64,000 bases of DNA from Ectothiorhodospira shaposhnikovii (GCF_022227765.1 NZ_JAJMLZ010000006.1:214591-278590); one strand, 5' to 3'; numbered from the stretch's first letter, positions 10,496 to 20,954 are shown. The notes: generated by a model not told the origin, from the letters alone. Program-made: numbers and translations.

Positions 10496-11743
10496 TCAGG
10501 GATCGCCGGCGGCCTGGGCCTCGTGGGCCTGCTTGAGTTCGGTCAGTGCCGCGATGCGCAACCGGCGCAGCGCCTGGGTGATGGCCTGTCCCTTGAGGCC
10601 CTGGGCCACCAGTTCCCGGGCCTGGATGTCCAGGCAGCGGGCATGGGCCCGGCGGACATAGTCGGCCTGGGGATAGGGCCGTTCCTCGAACCCGGTCCGG
10701 CCCCGGTAATCGGCCTCGCAGGCCAGCAGGATCCCTTCCACGCGCTCGGGTCGACGATAGGCGTCCAGTCCTTCCAGGGTCTTGGCCAGGGTGTCCGGGC
10801 GCAGCTCGAAGACCCGGTGCATGTGGCCGTGATAGCCAGCCACCAGTCGGGCCAGTTCCCGGTAGCGGTTGGGGATGCGGTAGCGGTCACAGAGCTGGTC
10901 GATCAGCACCACACCCCGTTGCTCATGGCCATGGTGGCTGGGCAGGATGTCCCGGGGGGTGTTGCCCTTGCCCAGGTCATGGGTGAGGGCGGCGAATCGT
11001 ACCACCGGGTCCCCGGACAGCCGCTCGGCCTGGTCCAGCACCATGAAGGTATGGACACCGGTATCCACCTCCGGGTGATGTCGGGGGGGCTGGGGGACGC
11101 CGTAGAGGCGCTCCAGTTCGGGGAACAGCACGGCCAGCGCGCCGCATTCCCGCAGCACCTGGAAGAACCGGGAGGGGCCGGGGCCCGCCAGTGCCCGTTC
11201 CGTCTCCTGCCAGACCCGTTCCGGCACTAGGGCATCCACCTCGCCGGCGGCCACCATGCGGCGCATCAGATCCATGGTCTCGGGCGCGACGGTAAAGCCC
11301 ATGGGGCCGAGGCGGGCAGCGAAGCGGGCCACCCGCAGGATCCGGACCGGATCCTCGGCAAAGGCCGGGGAGACATGGCGTAGCCGTCGTGCCTGAAGGT
11401 CCGCCTGACCGCCGAAGGGGTCGATGAGCCGGCCCTGGTCATCCTGGGCCATGGCATTGATGGTCAGATCCCGCCGTTCAAGATCCTCTTCCAGGGTGAC
11501 ATCCGGCGCCGCATGGACCTCGAATCCCCGGTAACCGGGGGCGGTCTTGCGCTCGGTACGGGCCAGGGCATGTTCTTCGTGGGTCCGCGGGTGCAGGAAG
11601 ACGGGGAAATCCCGCCCCACCTGCCGGTAACCCCCGGCCAGCATCTCCTCCACCGTGGCGCCCACGACCACCCAGTCCCGCTCCCGCACCGGCAGTCCCA
11701 ACAGGGCATCCCGGATCGCGCCGCCGACCAGATAGATGTCCAT
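10496..11743 (-). CDS. cca: Multifunctional CCA-adding tRNA nucleotidyltransferase with HD domain
   Basis: 415 residues. Adds or repairs the 3' CCA of tRNAs. Class II nucleotidyltransferase motifs are clear: [13 protein letters not shown] at the N-terminus, the [15 protein letters not shown] motif ([13 protein letters not shown]) and [16 protein letters not shown]. The HD domain typical of gammaproteobacterial enzymes is present ([29 protein letters not shown]), giving phosphatase and phosphodiesterase activity. Stops two bases after the next upstream gene on this strand begins its spacing, i.e. only two bases separate it from the NDUFA9-like gene. Confidence 0.96.
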   Translation of the reverse strand: MDIYLVGGAIRDALLGLPVRERDWVVVGATVEEMLAGGYRQVGRDFPVFLHPRTHEEHALARTERKTAPGYRGFEVHAAPDVTLEEDLERRDLTINAMAQDDQGRLIDPFGGQADLQARRLRHVSPAFAEDPVRILRVARFAARLGPMGFTVAPETMDLMRRMVAAGEVDALVPERVWQETERALAGPGPSRFFQVLRECGALAVLFPELERLYGVPQPPRHHPEVDTGVHTFMVLDQAERLSGDPVVRFAALTHDLGKGNTPRDILPSHHGHEQRGVVLIDQLCDRYRIPNRYRELARLVAGYHGHMHRVFELRPDTLAKTLEGLDAYRRPERVEGILLACEADYRGRTGFEERPYPQADYVRRAHARCLDIQARELVAQGLKGQAITQALRRLRIAALTELKQAHEAQAAGDP

Positions 11744-11745
11744 GG

Positions 11746-12684
11746 TCAGCGCGGCCCGCTGCGCAGGCGCTGCAGCCGGGCATGGCGTTCCCGATCACCC
11801 AGGTAACCAGGGACGATGGCCTCGATGGCGGTGGGGCAGCCGCCGCCGCCGCGGCAGACGCTGTCCCGACTCATGGAATGGTAGTTATCCAGGCTGAAGG
11901 GCTTGCCGGGGACGTATTCCATGATCCGGGCCTGCCACAGGGACAGACCCTCCGACAGGCCCAGGATCAGGCGGCGGCGGGCCATGACCTGGGCGGTATA
12001 GCTCACCAGCTCCTTCAGGGTGTAGACGGAGGGGCCGCACAGCTCGATGCGCTGGCCCCAGGTGCCACGGTCTTCCAGGGCATCGACAAAGTGCTGTGCC
12101 ACGTCACCCACGTAGACCGGCGCGAAGCGGGCGTCGGGGCAGGCCAGGGGCAGGACGGGACTCAGCCGCAACAGGCCGGCGAAACGGTTGAAGAAGCTGT
12201 CCGTGGGGCCGAAGATCACCGAGGGCCGGAAGCTGGTGACCCGCACGTTGCCCGCCATGGTATGGACGATATTTTCCGCTTCGCCCTTGGTGCGCAGATA
12301 GTGGCTGGGGCCGCTGGCCGCGTCCGCATTCAGGGCGCTCATGTGCAGCAGGCGCTTCACCCCGGCCTCCCGGGCGCATTCAATCACCTTGCGGGCCAGA
12401 TCCACATGGGCATGACGGAAGCCGCTGCCGTCCCGTCCCCGTTCGTTCAGGATGCCCACCAGGTTGATGACCCCGTCGCAGTCGCTGAAATGCTGCCGCA
12501 GGACCCGCGGGTCGTGGCAGTCCGCCTCCACCAGTCGTACCCCGGGGACCACCAGGAGATGCCGGTGACGGCTGACATGGCGGGTGATGACCTTGACCTG
12601 GCGGCCGCCGCCGGCCAGTCGTGCCACGACGTGGGTACCCACGAAGCCGGTGCCCCCCAGGACACATATCGTCCGGATGTTCAT
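11746..12684 (-). CDS. Atypical SDR, complex I NDUFA9-subunit-like NAD(P)-binding protein
   Basis: 312 residues. N-terminal Rossmann motif [17 protein letters not shown], then [10 protein letters not shown] and [22 protein letters not shown], where the Tyr-x3-Lys (YLRTK) is retained, and [17 protein letters not shown]. This is the bacterial family related to NDUFA9, an accessory subunit of mitochondrial complex I; the bacterial members act as NAD(P)-dependent reductases or epimerases of unknown substrate. I preferred the ATG at 12684, which places the Rossmann fold at the start. Two bases from cca. Confidence 0.85.
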   Translation of the reverse strand: MNIRTICVLGGTGFVGTHVVARLAGGGRQVKVITRHVSRHRHLLVVPGVRLVEADCHDPRVLRQHFSDCDGVINLVGILNERGRDGSGFRHAHVDLARKVIECAREAGVKRLLHMSALNADAASGPSHYLRTKGEAENIVHTMAGNVRVTSFRPSVIFGPTDSFFNRFAGLLRLSPVLPLACPDARFAPVYVGDVAQHFVDALEDRGTWGQRIELCGPSVYTLKELVSYTAQVMARRRLILGLSEGLSLWQARIMEYVPGKPFSLDNYHSMSRDSVCRGGGGCPTAIEAIVPGYLGDRERHARLQRLRSGPR

Positions 12685-12911
12685 TGTTCGAATTGTCCTA
12701 TATGACGAATGCATGCAAGCGCCGTCGAGTGCTGTGATCTGGATTGTGCCCGTGCCGGACATGGGGTCGACCCGCCGGGGACACTATTCCCCTTGCCGAT
12801 GTCCAACCCGTGAATGCCCGGAACAGGCCCCGTTGATCCTGCAAACAAGCTCCTGTTCCAGGGCTGAATATACTATTGTATGCGCCCTCTGCATCCAAAG
12901 GAGTTCCCCCA

Positions 12912-14276
12912 GTGCCCCTGAGTTCCGTCAATCCCGCCAACGGTTCCGTGCTGCACGTGTTCGAGACCTGGGACCGGCCGCGCATTGACAAGGCCTTGAG
13001 TCAGGCCGCCCGCATCGTCCCCGAGTGGCGCGAGATCCCCCTGGATCAGCGTGCCGGACTGGTGCGTCAGGCCGCCCATGTGCTGCGTCATCGCCGGGAT
13101 CATTTTGCCGTCATGATGACCCAGGAAATGGGCAAGCTGGTGACCGAGTCCCGGGCCGAGGTCGACCGCTGCGCCCTGGTCTGCGACTACTATGCCGATC
13201 ATTCCGCCGAATTTCTGGCTGATGAACCCATGGCCGCCGGTGAACTCGACGCCCGGGTGGTATTCCAGCCCCTGGGCACCATTCTGGGCGTGATGCCCTG
13301 GAACTTCCCCTTCTGGCAGGTGTTCCGGTTTGCCGCGCCGGCGCTGATGGCGGGCAACACGGTGTTGCTCAAGCATGCCTCCAACGTACCCCGCTGCGCC
13401 CTGGCCATTGAAGAGGTCTTTCGCGACGCCGGATTCCCCGCGGGCGCCTTCCAGACCCTGATGATCACCTCGGATGAGGTGGGCCGCGTGATCGAGGACC
13501 GTCGCGTCCACGGCGTCACCCTGACCGGCAGCGAGGCCGCCGGGCGGGCCGTGGCCGCCGTCGCCGGCGGCGTGCTCAAGCCCTGTGTCCTGGAACTGGG
13601 CGGGTCCGATCCCTTCGTGGTGCTGGAAGACGCCGACCTGGACCGGGCGGTGGAGCAGGCGGTGGTGTCCCGTTATCGCAACGCGGGCCAGAGTTGCATT
13701 GCCGCCAAGCGTTTCATCCTGGTGCCTCAGGTGGTGGACGGTTTCCTGTCTCGGCTCAAGGATGCGGTGGCGGCGATTCGTCCGGGAGATCCGATGAAGG
13801 AGGACTCCGGCATCGCCCCCATGGCCAGAACGGATCTGCGTGATGAGTTGCACCAGCAGGTGCGGGATTCCATTGCCGAAGGCGCGATCCCCGTCATGGG
13901 CTGTGAGCCGCTGCCGGGCAAGGGGGCCTGGTATGCCCCCTCCATCCTGGATCGGGTGGTGCCCGGTACCCGGGCCTATGACGAGGAGATCTTCGGGCCG
14001 GTGGCCTGCATCCTGCGGGCGGAGGACGAAGACGACGCCCTGCGTCTGGCCAACGACACCCGTTTCGGTCTGGGGGGCAGCGTATGGACCCGTGACGTTG
14101 CCCGGGGGGAGGCGTTTGCCCGTGGCCTGGCCTGCGGCAGTGCCTTCGTCAATGCCATGGTGAAGAGCGATCCGCGCCTGCCTTTCGGCGGCATCAAGGA
14201 TTCCGGCTTTGGCCGGGAACTGGCCCGTCCCGGCATTCGCACCTTCATGAACGCCAAGACCCTGGTCATTCGCTGA
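12912..14276 (+). CDS. NAD(P)-dependent aldehyde dehydrogenase, succinate-semialdehyde type
   Basis: 454 residues from the GTG at 12912, which has a good Shine-Dalgarno (aaaggag) nine bases upstream; an ATG at 12876 would add 12 residues without similarity. ALDH features: PWNFPFWQVFRFAAPALMAG (substrate and cofactor channel), TGSEAAGRAV, catalytic Glu in LELGGSDPFVV and catalytic Cys in AGQSCIAAKR. The shorter length and sequence resemble the Sad/YneI succinate-semialdehyde dehydrogenases, which convert the semialdehyde to succinate. No GABA transaminase is next to it, so the physiological substrate is uncertain. Confidence 0.85.
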   Translation: MPLSSVNPANGSVLHVFETWDRPRIDKALSQAARIVPEWREIPLDQRAGLVRQAAHVLRHRRDHFAVMMTQEMGKLVTESRAEVDRCALVCDYYADHSAEFLADEPMAAGELDARVVFQPLGTILGVMPWNFPFWQVFRFAAPALMAGNTVLLKHASNVPRCALAIEEVFRDAGFPAGAFQTLMITSDEVGRVIEDRRVHGVTLTGSEAAGRAVAAVAGGVLKPCVLELGGSDPFVVLEDADLDRAVEQAVVSRYRNAGQSCIAAKRFILVPQVVDGFLSRLKDAVAAIRPGDPMKEDSGIAPMARTDLRDELHQQVRDSIAEGAIPVMGCEPLPGKGAWYAPSILDRVVPGTRAYDEEIFGPVACILRAEDEDDALRLANDTRFGLGGSVWTRDVARGEAFARGLACGSAFVNAMVKSDPRLPFGGIKDSGFGRELARPGIRTFMNAKTLVIR

Positions 14277-14296
14277 TCCGTGTCTGAGCCCGCGCC

Positions 14297-14902
14297 ATGG
14301 ATGTGACCGATCTGGTGGGTGATGCCATCCAGACCTATGGCTACTGGGCCCTGGGTCTGTTCCTGATTGTGCTGGCCCCGGAAGCCCTCATGCCCTTCGC
14401 CGGCTTCCTGGCCCATGAGGGCATGCTGGGACTCTGGTGGGCGGTGCTGGCGGGAAGTCTGGGCGGCACCCTGGGCTCCACGCTGATTTACCTGGTGGCG
14501 CGCCGGGTGGGTGAGGCCCGGGTCCGCGTCATGCTGCGGCGTCGCGGCCGCTGGCTGCTGGTGCGGGAGTCGGATCTGGACGGGGTGCTGGCGACCTATG
14601 GTCGGCACGGTACCTGGATCGTGGCGGGCGGCCGTCTGATTCCCACCGTGCGCAGCCTGGTGTCCATCCCCGCCGGCCTGCTGCCCATGCCCCTGGCCCG
14701 TTTCGTCGGTCTGACCTTCCTGGGCACCTTCGCCTGGAATACGGTACTGGCACTGACCGGCTACGCCCTGGGCGCCAAGTGGAGTCTGCTGGAGCCCTAC
14801 CTGGGCTTCTATGGCTCCCTGGTCTTCGTGTTAGTGTTGGTGATTGTGGTCATCTTTGTGGCCAGGCGTCTGGGAGAGAGCTGGCGTGACGGTGACGGGT
14901 GA
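14297..14902 (+). CDS. DedA / SNARE-associated family membrane protein
   Basis: 201 residues, four to five hydrophobic segments. Conserved DedA features: acidic residue in the first re-entrant region (LAPEALMPFAGFLA) and the arginine motif GGRLIPTVRSLVSIPAG followed by MPLARFVGLTFLGTFAWN. DedA proteins are proton-dependent transporters or scramblases implicated in recycling undecaprenyl phosphate and phospholipids at the inner membrane. It follows the aldehyde dehydrogenase by 20 bases and precedes the Omp85-like gene by 18, so the three may be one transcript. Confidence 0.92.
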   Translation: MDVTDLVGDAIQTYGYWALGLFLIVLAPEALMPFAGFLAHEGMLGLWWAVLAGSLGGTLGSTLIYLVARRVGEARVRVMLRRRGRWLLVRESDLDGVLATYGRHGTWIVAGGRLIPTVRSLVSIPAGLLPMPLARFVGLTFLGTFAWNTVLALTGYALGAKWSLLEPYLGFYGSLVFVLVLVIVVIFVARRLGESWRDGDG

Positions 14903-14920
14903 CCGGTGGGGCGGGAGTGA

Positions 14921-16264
14921 ATGATCAGGACGTGGCGGCGCATGGTGGCCGGGCTTTGTATCCTGCTGGTCGTGTTTTTGGGCGCGGCCGGCGAGGCCGG
15001 CGCGGCCGGGTTACCCGATGATGCTTCGGTGCTTTCCGCCGCACATCAGGGGATGGTGATTTCCGACATCCGTTTTGAAGGCCGGCGCATCACAAGGGAG
15101 TCCGTACTGCTGCAGGAAATCGTGCTCGGGGCCGGGGATATCCTGGATGTCCGTCAACTGGAGCGTGACCGTCAGGCCATCATGAACCTGGGGCTGTTCA
15201 AGTCCGTGACGACCCGGACCGAGGAGGAGGGCGGCGAGGTCCGGGTGACCTATCTGCTGGAGGAAAAGTACTATCTTTTCCCCCTGCCGCGACTGAGTCG
15301 GACCTCCGACGGGGACCTGCGTTTTGGGGGCGAACTGCGTTTTGACAACCTGTTGGGACTCAACCAGGAATTGCGCATCCTGGCCGAGTGGGAGGATGCC
15401 GGTAATGACACCACCGAAGAGGAGTCCCGCACCCTGAGCGTGGACTACGACATTCCCCGGCTACCCTGGACCGCCTGGGGGCTGGGTATTTCCTTCAAGG
15501 ACCAGTACACCCTGGAATCCGAGTCCGACGACGGCGAATACGGGGCGCATCGGGAAGATGCCCGCCAAGTGGGGCTCTCCATCAGTCGCTGGCTGGATCG
15601 CCGCGGCCCCAGTGCCGGCTGGCGGGCGGGTTTGGGCATTAGCTGGGACAGCCGGCGCTATCGCGCCCGGGAGGAAGGCGTGCCCATCCCCCGGGACGGC
15701 GAGGACGTGAGCTGGTCGGGCAGTCTGACCTTTTCCGAGGTCAACGACCTGGGGGTGAGACGGGAGGGGGTCGCCTATGGGGCGCGGTTTTCCTGGGGTA
15801 GCGACGTCCTCGGGGCCGGGCGCTCCCATCAGCGTCTGGATCTGTTCTATCGCGCCTATCGCCCCCTGCGTGATGATCCCCTGACCGCCAACTTGAATTA
15901 TCAGGCCCGTTTCGGCATTGCCAGCGGCACGCCTTTCGGTGACGAGGCCTATGCCCTGGGAGGCGGCGGCAATCTGCGAGGCTATCCCCGGGACTACCGG
16001 GAAGGCGACGTATTCATGCTGTTGAACGTGGAGTATCTGCGACCGGTCATGGGCAATACCGCACTGCGCGGCGTGGGCTTCATGGACCTGGGCGGTGTCT
16101 GGGCGCGGGACGATATCGATCTCTCGGACATCCATGGCAGTGCGGGCCTTGGCATGCGCGTCAACCTGCGCTGGTTCGTGCGGACCCATCTACGCCTGGA
16201 TTACGGCTATGCCTTCACCACCGGCGAGACCCGGGTCTATGCCGGTACCAGCCATACCTTCTGA
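14921..16264 (+). CDS. Short Omp85 (BamA/TamA superfamily) outer-membrane protein with one POTRA
   Basis: 447 residues. A cleavable signal peptide (residues 1-28, ending about AGEAGAAG) is followed by one recognisable POTRA domain (about 42-125: ISDIRFEGRRITRESVLL, RQAIMNLGLFKSV), then a beta-barrel with alternating strands and a final aromatic residue (SHTF), as expected for insertion by BamA. The conserved barrel motif appears as GGGGNLRGYPRDYREG, including the RGY lid-lock element. BamA has five POTRAs and TamA three, so this is a reduced member. It ends nine to eighteen bases before nudB. Substrate unknown. Confidence 0.85.
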   Translation: MIRTWRRMVAGLCILLVVFLGAAGEAGAAGLPDDASVLSAAHQGMVISDIRFEGRRITRESVLLQEIVLGAGDILDVRQLERDRQAIMNLGLFKSVTTRTEEEGGEVRVTYLLEEKYYLFPLPRLSRTSDGDLRFGGELRFDNLLGLNQELRILAEWEDAGNDTTEEESRTLSVDYDIPRLPWTAWGLGISFKDQYTLESESDDGEYGAHREDARQVGLSISRWLDRRGPSAGWRAGLGISWDSRRYRAREEGVPIPRDGEDVSWSGSLTFSEVNDLGVRREGVAYGARFSWGSDVLGAGRSHQRLDLFYRAYRPLRDDPLTANLNYQARFGIASGTPFGDEAYALGGGGNLRGYPRDYREGDVFMLLNVEYLRPVMGNTALRGVGFMDLGGVWARDDIDLSDIHGSAGLGMRVNLRWFVRTHLRLDYGYAFTTGETRVYAGTSHTF

Positions 16265-16281
16265 GCGACGGGGTGATTGCC

Positions 16282-16725
16282 GTGACGGGATTCAAGCGCC
16301 CTGAATCGGTGCTGGTGGTGGTCCATGCCCGGGACGGGCAGGTACTCATGCTGCGCCGCCGTCGGCCCGATGACTTCTGGCAGTCCGTCACCGGTAGCCT
16401 GGAGTGGGGGGAGACGCCCCTCCAGGCCGCTTGCCGCGAGCTGCAGGAAGAAACCGGTCTGCCCGCGGACGGGCTGAAGGATCACCATCATCAGGTCCGC
16501 TTCCCCATCGTCCCTCCCTGGCGGTCGCGCTACGCCCCCGACGCGGAGGACAACCTGGAGCACCGGTTCAGCCTGCCCCTGGCGGCCCCGGTCCCGATCC
16601 GCCTGAACCCGACCGAGCATCTGGAATTCTGCTGGTTGCCCCGGGCCGAGGCGGCCCGTCTGGCCACCTCATGGAGCAATGCCCGGGCGATCCTGGAGGT
16701 CGTCCCCGCACTGCCCGGCGCGTGA
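16282..16725 (+). CDS. nudB: Dihydroneopterin triphosphate diphosphatase (Nudix)
   Basis: 147 residues from the GTG at 16282, chosen because a purine-rich site (gacgggg) lies eight bases before it; a GTG at 16273 is possible. The Nudix box reads [20 protein letters not shown], with the flanking FWQSVTG and, downstream, [16 protein letters not shown] and TSWSNARAI, all matching E. coli NudB. The enzyme removes pyrophosphate from dihydroneopterin triphosphate, the folate step before FolB. In enterobacteria nudB also precedes yebC and ruvC; here the Omp85-like gene occupies the place of aspS. Confidence 0.93.
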   Translation: MTGFKRPESVLVVVHARDGQVLMLRRRRPDDFWQSVTGSLEWGETPLQAACRELQEETGLPADGLKDHHHQVRFPIVPPWRSRYAPDAEDNLEHRFSLPLAAPVPIRLNPTEHLEFCWLPRAEAARLATSWSNARAILEVVPALPGA

Positions 16726-16829
16726 AGGTCCCCGCGGAGACGGCCAAGGCTTTGCGGTGCATCGGTGCCGCTATTCCAGTATCCTTTTCGCCCCGTCTTT
16801 TTCGAACGAACCAGACAACGAGACTTCAC

Positions 16830-17576
16830 ATGGCCGGACATAGTAAGTGGGCGAATATCCAGCATCGCAAGAATGCCCAGGACGCCAAGCGCGGCAAGCT
16901 CTTCACCAAGCTCATCAAGGAGATCACCGTGGCCGCCCGCATGGGCGGGTCCGATCCGGCCACCAACCCCCGGTTGCGCCTGGCGGTGGACAAGGCCCTG
17001 GACGCCAACATGACCAAGGACACCATCGAGCGGGCCACCAAGCGGGGTGCCGGTGAGCTGGAGGGCGTCAACTACGAGGAGCTGCGCTACGAGGGCTACG
17101 GCCCGGGCGGTGTGGCCATCATGGTGGATTGCATGACCGACAACCGCAATCGCACCGTCTCCGAAGTGCGCCACGCCTTCAGCAAGTGCGGCGGCAACCT
17201 GGGTACCGACGGTTCGGTGGCCTACCTGTTCGAGAAGACCGGCATCCTCAGCTATCCCGCCGGCAGCGACGAGGAGCGGGTCATGGAAGCCGCCCTGGAG
17301 GCCGGTGCCAATGACGTGCTGGTGAGCGATGACGGTGCCATCGACGTGCTGACCAGCCCCGAGGACTACGACGCCGTGCGCGACGCCATGACCGAAGTCG
17401 GCCTCAAGCCCGAGCGCAGCGAAGTCACCATGCGCGCCGCCACCGGCAGCAGCGTGGATGACACGGACACGGCCAAGGCCCTGCTCAAGCTGCTGGACAT
17501 GCTGGATGATCTGGACGACGTGCAGAACGTCTACACCAACGCCGACTTCCCCGACGAGGTCATGCAGGCCCTGTGA
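16830..17576 (+). CDS. yebC: YebC/TACO1-family transcription or translation regulator
   Basis: 248 residues, standard length. Begins [20 protein letters not shown] and contains KGKLF-type basic region, [41 protein letters not shown] and [11 protein letters not shown], all family hallmarks. YebC proteins help ribosomes through proline stretches and have been reported as DNA-binding regulators. Its stop overlaps the ruvC start codon by four bases (GTGA), so it is part of the ruv transcript. Confidence 0.96.
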   Translation: MAGHSKWANIQHRKNAQDAKRGKLFTKLIKEITVAARMGGSDPATNPRLRLAVDKALDANMTKDTIERATKRGAGELEGVNYEELRYEGYGPGGVAIMVDCMTDNRNRTVSEVRHAFSKCGGNLGTDGSVAYLFEKTGILSYPAGSDEERVMEAALEAGANDVLVSDDGAIDVLTSPEDYDAVRDAMTEVGLKPERSEVTMRAATGSSVDDTDTAKALLKLLDMLDDLDDVQNVYTNADFPDEVMQAL

Positions 17577-18091
17577 CGGCACCTATTCGCATCCTGGGGA
17601 TCGACCCGGGCTCGGTGGTTACCGGCTACGGCATCGTCGATACCGATGGCCGTCGCAGCACCCACGTGGACAGCGGCTGTATCCGGGTCAGGGGCGAGGA
17701 TCTGCCCACCCGATTGGGCCATATCCTGACCGCGGTCACCGAACTGGTGGGCCGCCACCAGCCCCAGGTGATGGCCATTGAACAGGTCTTCGTCTCCCGC
17801 AACGCCGCCTCCGCCCTCAAGCTGGGGCAGGCACGGGGAGCGGCCATCTGCGCGGCGGTGCAGGGCGGGTTGTCCGTGGCCGAGTATGCCCCCCGCTCCA
17901 TCAAGCAGGCGGTGGTCGGGACCGGCGCCGCCGACAAGACCCAGATGCAGCACATGGTCACCATGATCCTGGGGCTGGCCGCCAAGCCCGCCGCCGATGC
18001 CGCCGATGCCCTGGCGGTGGCCCTGTGCCACGCCCACACCCAGGCCACCCTGTCCCGCTTGCCGGCGGGGTATGTGAGGAGATCCCGATGA
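17573..18091 (+). CDS. ruvC: Holliday-junction resolvase RuvC
   Basis: 172 residues from a GTG that overlaps the yebC stop. Catalytic acidic residues are visible: Asp in [13 protein letters not shown], Glu in [11 protein letters not shown], and Asp pair in the closing [14 protein letters not shown]. Cuts four-way junctions symmetrically after branch migration by RuvAB. Its TGA overlaps the ATG of ruvA (ATGA). The three ruv genes are contiguous, as in many gammaproteobacteria. Confidence 0.97.
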   Translation: MTAPIRILGIDPGSVVTGYGIVDTDGRRSTHVDSGCIRVRGEDLPTRLGHILTAVTELVGRHQPQVMAIEQVFVSRNAASALKLGQARGAAICAAVQGGLSVAEYAPRSIKQAVVGTGAADKTQMQHMVTMILGLAAKPAADAADALAVALCHAHTQATLSRLPAGYVRRSR

Positions 18092-18696
18092 TCGGACGAC
18101 TGCGCGGCGTGCTGATCCACAAACAGCCGCCCCATCTGATGCTGGACGTGCAGGGCGTGGGCTACGAGCTGGAGGCCCCCCTGTCCACCTTCTATGACCT
18201 GCCGGCGGAAGGGGTCGAGGTGACCTTGCATACCCATCTGCATGTGCGCGAGGATGCCCATGTCCTCTACGGTTTTGCCGGTGCCCAGGAGCGGGCCCTG
18301 TTTCGCAGCCTGATCCGGGTCAACGGGGTCGGCGCCAAGATGGCCCTGGCCATCCTCTCGGGCATGACCACCGAGGCCTTCAGCCGCTGCGTGATGGACA
18401 ATGACATCACCCAGCTCACCCGCCTGCCGGGTATTGGCCGCAAGACGGCGGAACGGCTGGTGATCGAGATGCGTGACCGGGTGGCGGCGCTGGGGGAAGG
18501 GGCATTCCTGCCCGGTGTGACCGGCGGCGGCGCGCCGGCGCGTCCGGCGGACCCGGTCTCCGACGCGGTGGCGGCCCTTATCTCCCTGGGCTACAAGCCC
18601 CAGGAGGCCAGCCGCCTGGTCAGTCTGGTGGAAGAGGAGGCCCGTACCAGCGAAGAGCTGATCCGGCTGGCCCTCAAGTCCACCCTCAACAAGTAG
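18088..18696 (+). CDS. ruvA: Holliday-junction branch-migration protein RuvA
   Basis: 202 residues. Domain I OB fold begins [17 protein letters not shown]; two helix-hairpin-helix motifs follow ([18 protein letters not shown] and [18 protein letters not shown]); domain III (about 155-202) ends the protein and binds RuvB. A Gly/Ala/Pro-rich linker (about 145-158) separates domains II and III. The ATG at 18088 overlaps the ruvC stop. RuvA tetramers clamp the junction and load RuvB hexamers. Confidence 0.97.
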   Translation: MIGRLRGVLIHKQPPHLMLDVQGVGYELEAPLSTFYDLPAEGVEVTLHTHLHVREDAHVLYGFAGAQERALFRSLIRVNGVGAKMALAILSGMTTEAFSRCVMDNDITQLTRLPGIGRKTAERLVIEMRDRVAALGEGAFLPGVTGGGAPARPADPVSDAVAALISLGYKPQEASRLVSLVEEEARTSEELIRLALKSTLNK

Positions 18697-18705
18697 TGAT
18701 GTGAC

Positions 18706-19788
18706 ATGTCCGAGCGCATCATCAGTGCCGACACCACCCCCGACGATGAAGCCCTGGAACGCTCCATCCGTCCCCAGCGTCTGGCGGACTACGTGGGGCA
18801 GCCGGTGGCCCGGGAGCAGATGGAGATCTTCATCTCCGCCGCCCGTGCCCGCGGCGAGGCCCTGGACCATGTGCTGATCTTCGGTCCGCCGGGGCTGGGC
18901 AAGACCACGCTGTCCCATATCATCGCCCAGGAACTGGGGGTGAACATGCGCCAGACCTCCGGCCCGGTGCTGGAGCGTCCGGGGGACCTGGCGGCCCTGC
19001 TCACCAATCTGGAACCCCATGACGTGCTGTTCGTGGACGAGATCCACCGGCTCTCCCCCGTGGTGGAGGAGGTGCTGTACCCGGCCCTGGAAGATTTCCA
19101 GCTGGACATCGTCATCGGTGAAGGCCCGGCGGCGCGCTCCATCAAGCTGGACCTGCCCCCGTTCACCTTGGTGGGCGCCACCACCCGCGCCGGCCTGCTC
19201 ACTTCGCCCCTGCGGGACCGGTTCGGTATCGTCCAGCGCCTGGAGTTCTATTCCACCGAAGACCTGGCCCACATCGTGCGTCGTTCCGCCCGCATCCTGA
19301 GGGCTGAGCTGGATGGAGAGGGGGCCGTGGAGATCGCCCGGCGTGCCCGTGGTACCCCCCGAATTGCCAATCGTCTGCTGCGGCGCGTCAGGGACTATGC
19401 GCAGATCAAGGCTAATGGCATTATCAGCGCCCAAGTGGCGGATCGTGCCCTGAACCTGCTGGACGTGGACGCCCATGGCTTTGATGCCCAGGACCGGCGG
19501 CTGTTGCTGTCGGTGATCGAGAAATTCGACGGCGGCCCGGTGGGGCTGGACAGCCTGGCGGCAGCCCTGGGAGAGGAGCGGGGGACGATCGAGGACGTGA
19601 TCGAGCCCTATCTGATCCAGCAGGGCTTCCTCATGCGCACCACCCGCGGCCGCATGGCCACCAGTCACGCCTATCGGCACTTTGGTTTGCGAGTGCCCAC
19701 GGCCCTGGAGGCCCGGGTCGCCCAGCCGGATCTGTTTGCGCCCGCCTCCACCGGGGCGGACCCAAACCCTGAAACCCCCAAACTGTGA
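18706..19788 (+). CDS. ruvB: Holliday-junction branch-migration ATPase RuvB
   Basis: 360 residues. AAA+ motor: Walker [13 protein letters not shown], Walker [11 protein letters not shown], sensor 1 [17 protein letters not shown], and arginine finger region; the winged-helix DNA-binding C-terminus includes [19 protein letters not shown] and [16 protein letters not shown]. Starts nine bases after ruvA, completing the set of Holliday-junction genes. The last 20 residues are a variable, Pro-rich tail. Confidence 0.98.
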   Translation: MSERIISADTTPDDEALERSIRPQRLADYVGQPVAREQMEIFISAARARGEALDHVLIFGPPGLGKTTLSHIIAQELGVNMRQTSGPVLERPGDLAALLTNLEPHDVLFVDEIHRLSPVVEEVLYPALEDFQLDIVIGEGPAARSIKLDLPPFTLVGATTRAGLLTSPLRDRFGIVQRLEFYSTEDLAHIVRRSARILRAELDGEGAVEIARRARGTPRIANRLLRRVRDYAQIKANGIISAQVADRALNLLDVDAHGFDAQDRRLLLSVIEKFDGGPVGLDSLAAALGEERGTIEDVIEPYLIQQGFLMRTTRGRMATSHAYRHFGLRVPTALEARVAQPDLFAPASTGADPNPETPKL

Positions 19789-19797
19789 CCGATCTCC

Positions 19798-20256
19798 GTG
19801 TCTGACACCACCCCATCCCCCACCATGAGCCCCGTTTTTATCTGGCCCGTCCGTGTCTATTACGAAGACACCGATGCCGGTGGCGTGGTGTTCTATGCCA
19901 ACTACCTCAAGTACATGGAGCGTGCCCGTACCGAATGGCTGCGTCATCTGGGGATCGGCCAGGAACGGCTGCGCCGGGAGCAGGGGGTGATCTTCGCCGT
20001 GCGTGCCGCCTCCCTGGAGTATCTGCGCCCGGCGGTACTCGACGACTTGCTGCATGTCACCGCCCGGGTGACGGATCGGCGTCGGGCCAGCCTGGTAATC
20101 GAGCACGAAATCCGGCGCCATGACGGGGCCGGCACACCGGAACTGTTGAACCGCGGCGAGGTCAAGATAGCCTGTCTTGATGCCGGGAAATTTACGCCTC
20201 GCCCCATCCCCGCCCTGATCGTGGACGCCATGACCGCCGGAGACTCTGAGCAGTGA
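19798..20256 (+). CDS. ybgC: Tol-Pal-associated acyl-CoA thioesterase YbgC
   Basis: 152 residues from a GTG at 19798; an internal ATG nine codons later is also possible. Hotdog fold with YYEDTDAGGVVFYANYLKYMERARTEW, where the Asp of YEDTDAGG is the expected catalytic residue. The family hydrolyses acyl-CoA or acyl-ACP and is linked to phospholipid metabolism; its position as the first gene of the tol-pal cluster is conserved. Its stop overlaps the GTG of tolQ. Confidence 0.93.
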   Translation: MSDTTPSPTMSPVFIWPVRVYYEDTDAGGVVFYANYLKYMERARTEWLRHLGIGQERLRREQGVIFAVRAASLEYLRPAVLDDLLHVTARVTDRRRASLVIEHEIRRHDGAGTPELLNRGEVKIACLDAGKFTPRPIPALIVDAMTAGDSEQ

Positions 20257-20954
20257 GTGTCGACCTTTCCCTGTACCGCCTGATTCTGGACGCCAGCCTC
20301 ATCGTCCAGTTGGTGATGCTGATCCTGGTGCTGGCCTCGGTGTTCTCGTGGATGATCATCGTCCTCAAGTGGCGGGTGCTGCGGGAGGCCCGCCGGGTGG
20401 CGGACGAGTTCGAGGAGCGTTTCTGGTCCGGCGTGGATTTGACCCACCTGTATGACGGCATCCGGCGCAAGACGGAGGTCTCCGGGTTGGAGCACGTGTT
20501 TGCCGCCGGATTCAAGGAATTCCTGCGGGGGCGCAAGCAGCTGCGCGATCCCGCCGCCGGCGTGCTGGTGACCGGCGGCACCGAGCGATCCATGCGGGTG
20601 GCCATCTCCCGGGAAGGCGATGAGCTGGAGTCCTACCTGAACGCCCTGGCCACGGTGGGTTCCACCAGCCCCTATATCGGCCTGTTCGGCACGGTATGGG
20701 GCATCATGCACGCCTTCATGGGGCTTTCCGGTGCCCAGCAGGCAACCCTGGCCATGGTCGCCCCCGGCATTGCCGAGGCCCTGATCGCCACCGCCCTGGG
20801 CCTGTTTGCCGCCATCCCGGCGGTGATTGCCTACAACAGTTTCTCCTCGGACATCGATCGTCTGGTGGCCCGTTACGACAACTTCGCCGAGGAATTGGCC
20901 ACCCTGCTGCAGCGTCAGGTGGGTGGTCGCGACCGGGACGAGGTGGAAGCATGA
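20253..20954 (+). CDS. tolQ: Tol-Pal motor subunit TolQ
   Basis: 233 residues, three membrane helices: one near the N-terminus (IVQLVMLILVLASVFSWMIIV) and two in the second half (ATVGSTSPYIGLFGTVWGIMHAF and GIAEALIATALGLFAAIPAVIAYN), with the large cytoplasmic loop between. This is the MotA/ExbB/TolQ proton-channel family; with TolR it uses the proton motive force to energise TolA during outer-membrane constriction. GTG start overlaps the ybgC stop. Confidence 0.97.
   Translation: MSVDLSLYRLILDASLIVQLVMLILVLASVFSWMIIVLKWRVLREARRVADEFEERFWSGVDLTHLYDGIRRKTEVSGLEHVFAAGFKEFLRGRKQLRDPAAGVLVTGGTERSMRVAISREGDELESYLNALATVGSTSPYIGLFGTVWGIMHAFMGLSGAQQATLAMVAPGIAEALIATALGLFAAIPAVIAYNSFSSDIDRLVARYDNFAEELATLLQRQVGGRDRDEVEA

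Noticed and set aside
17626..20121. An 831-codon open frame on the minus strand opposite ruvC-ruvA-ruvB-ybgC
   Set aside because: It shadows well-recognised genes; its composition (Gly, His, Gln, Arg rich) is what the reverse strand of high-G+C genes gives.
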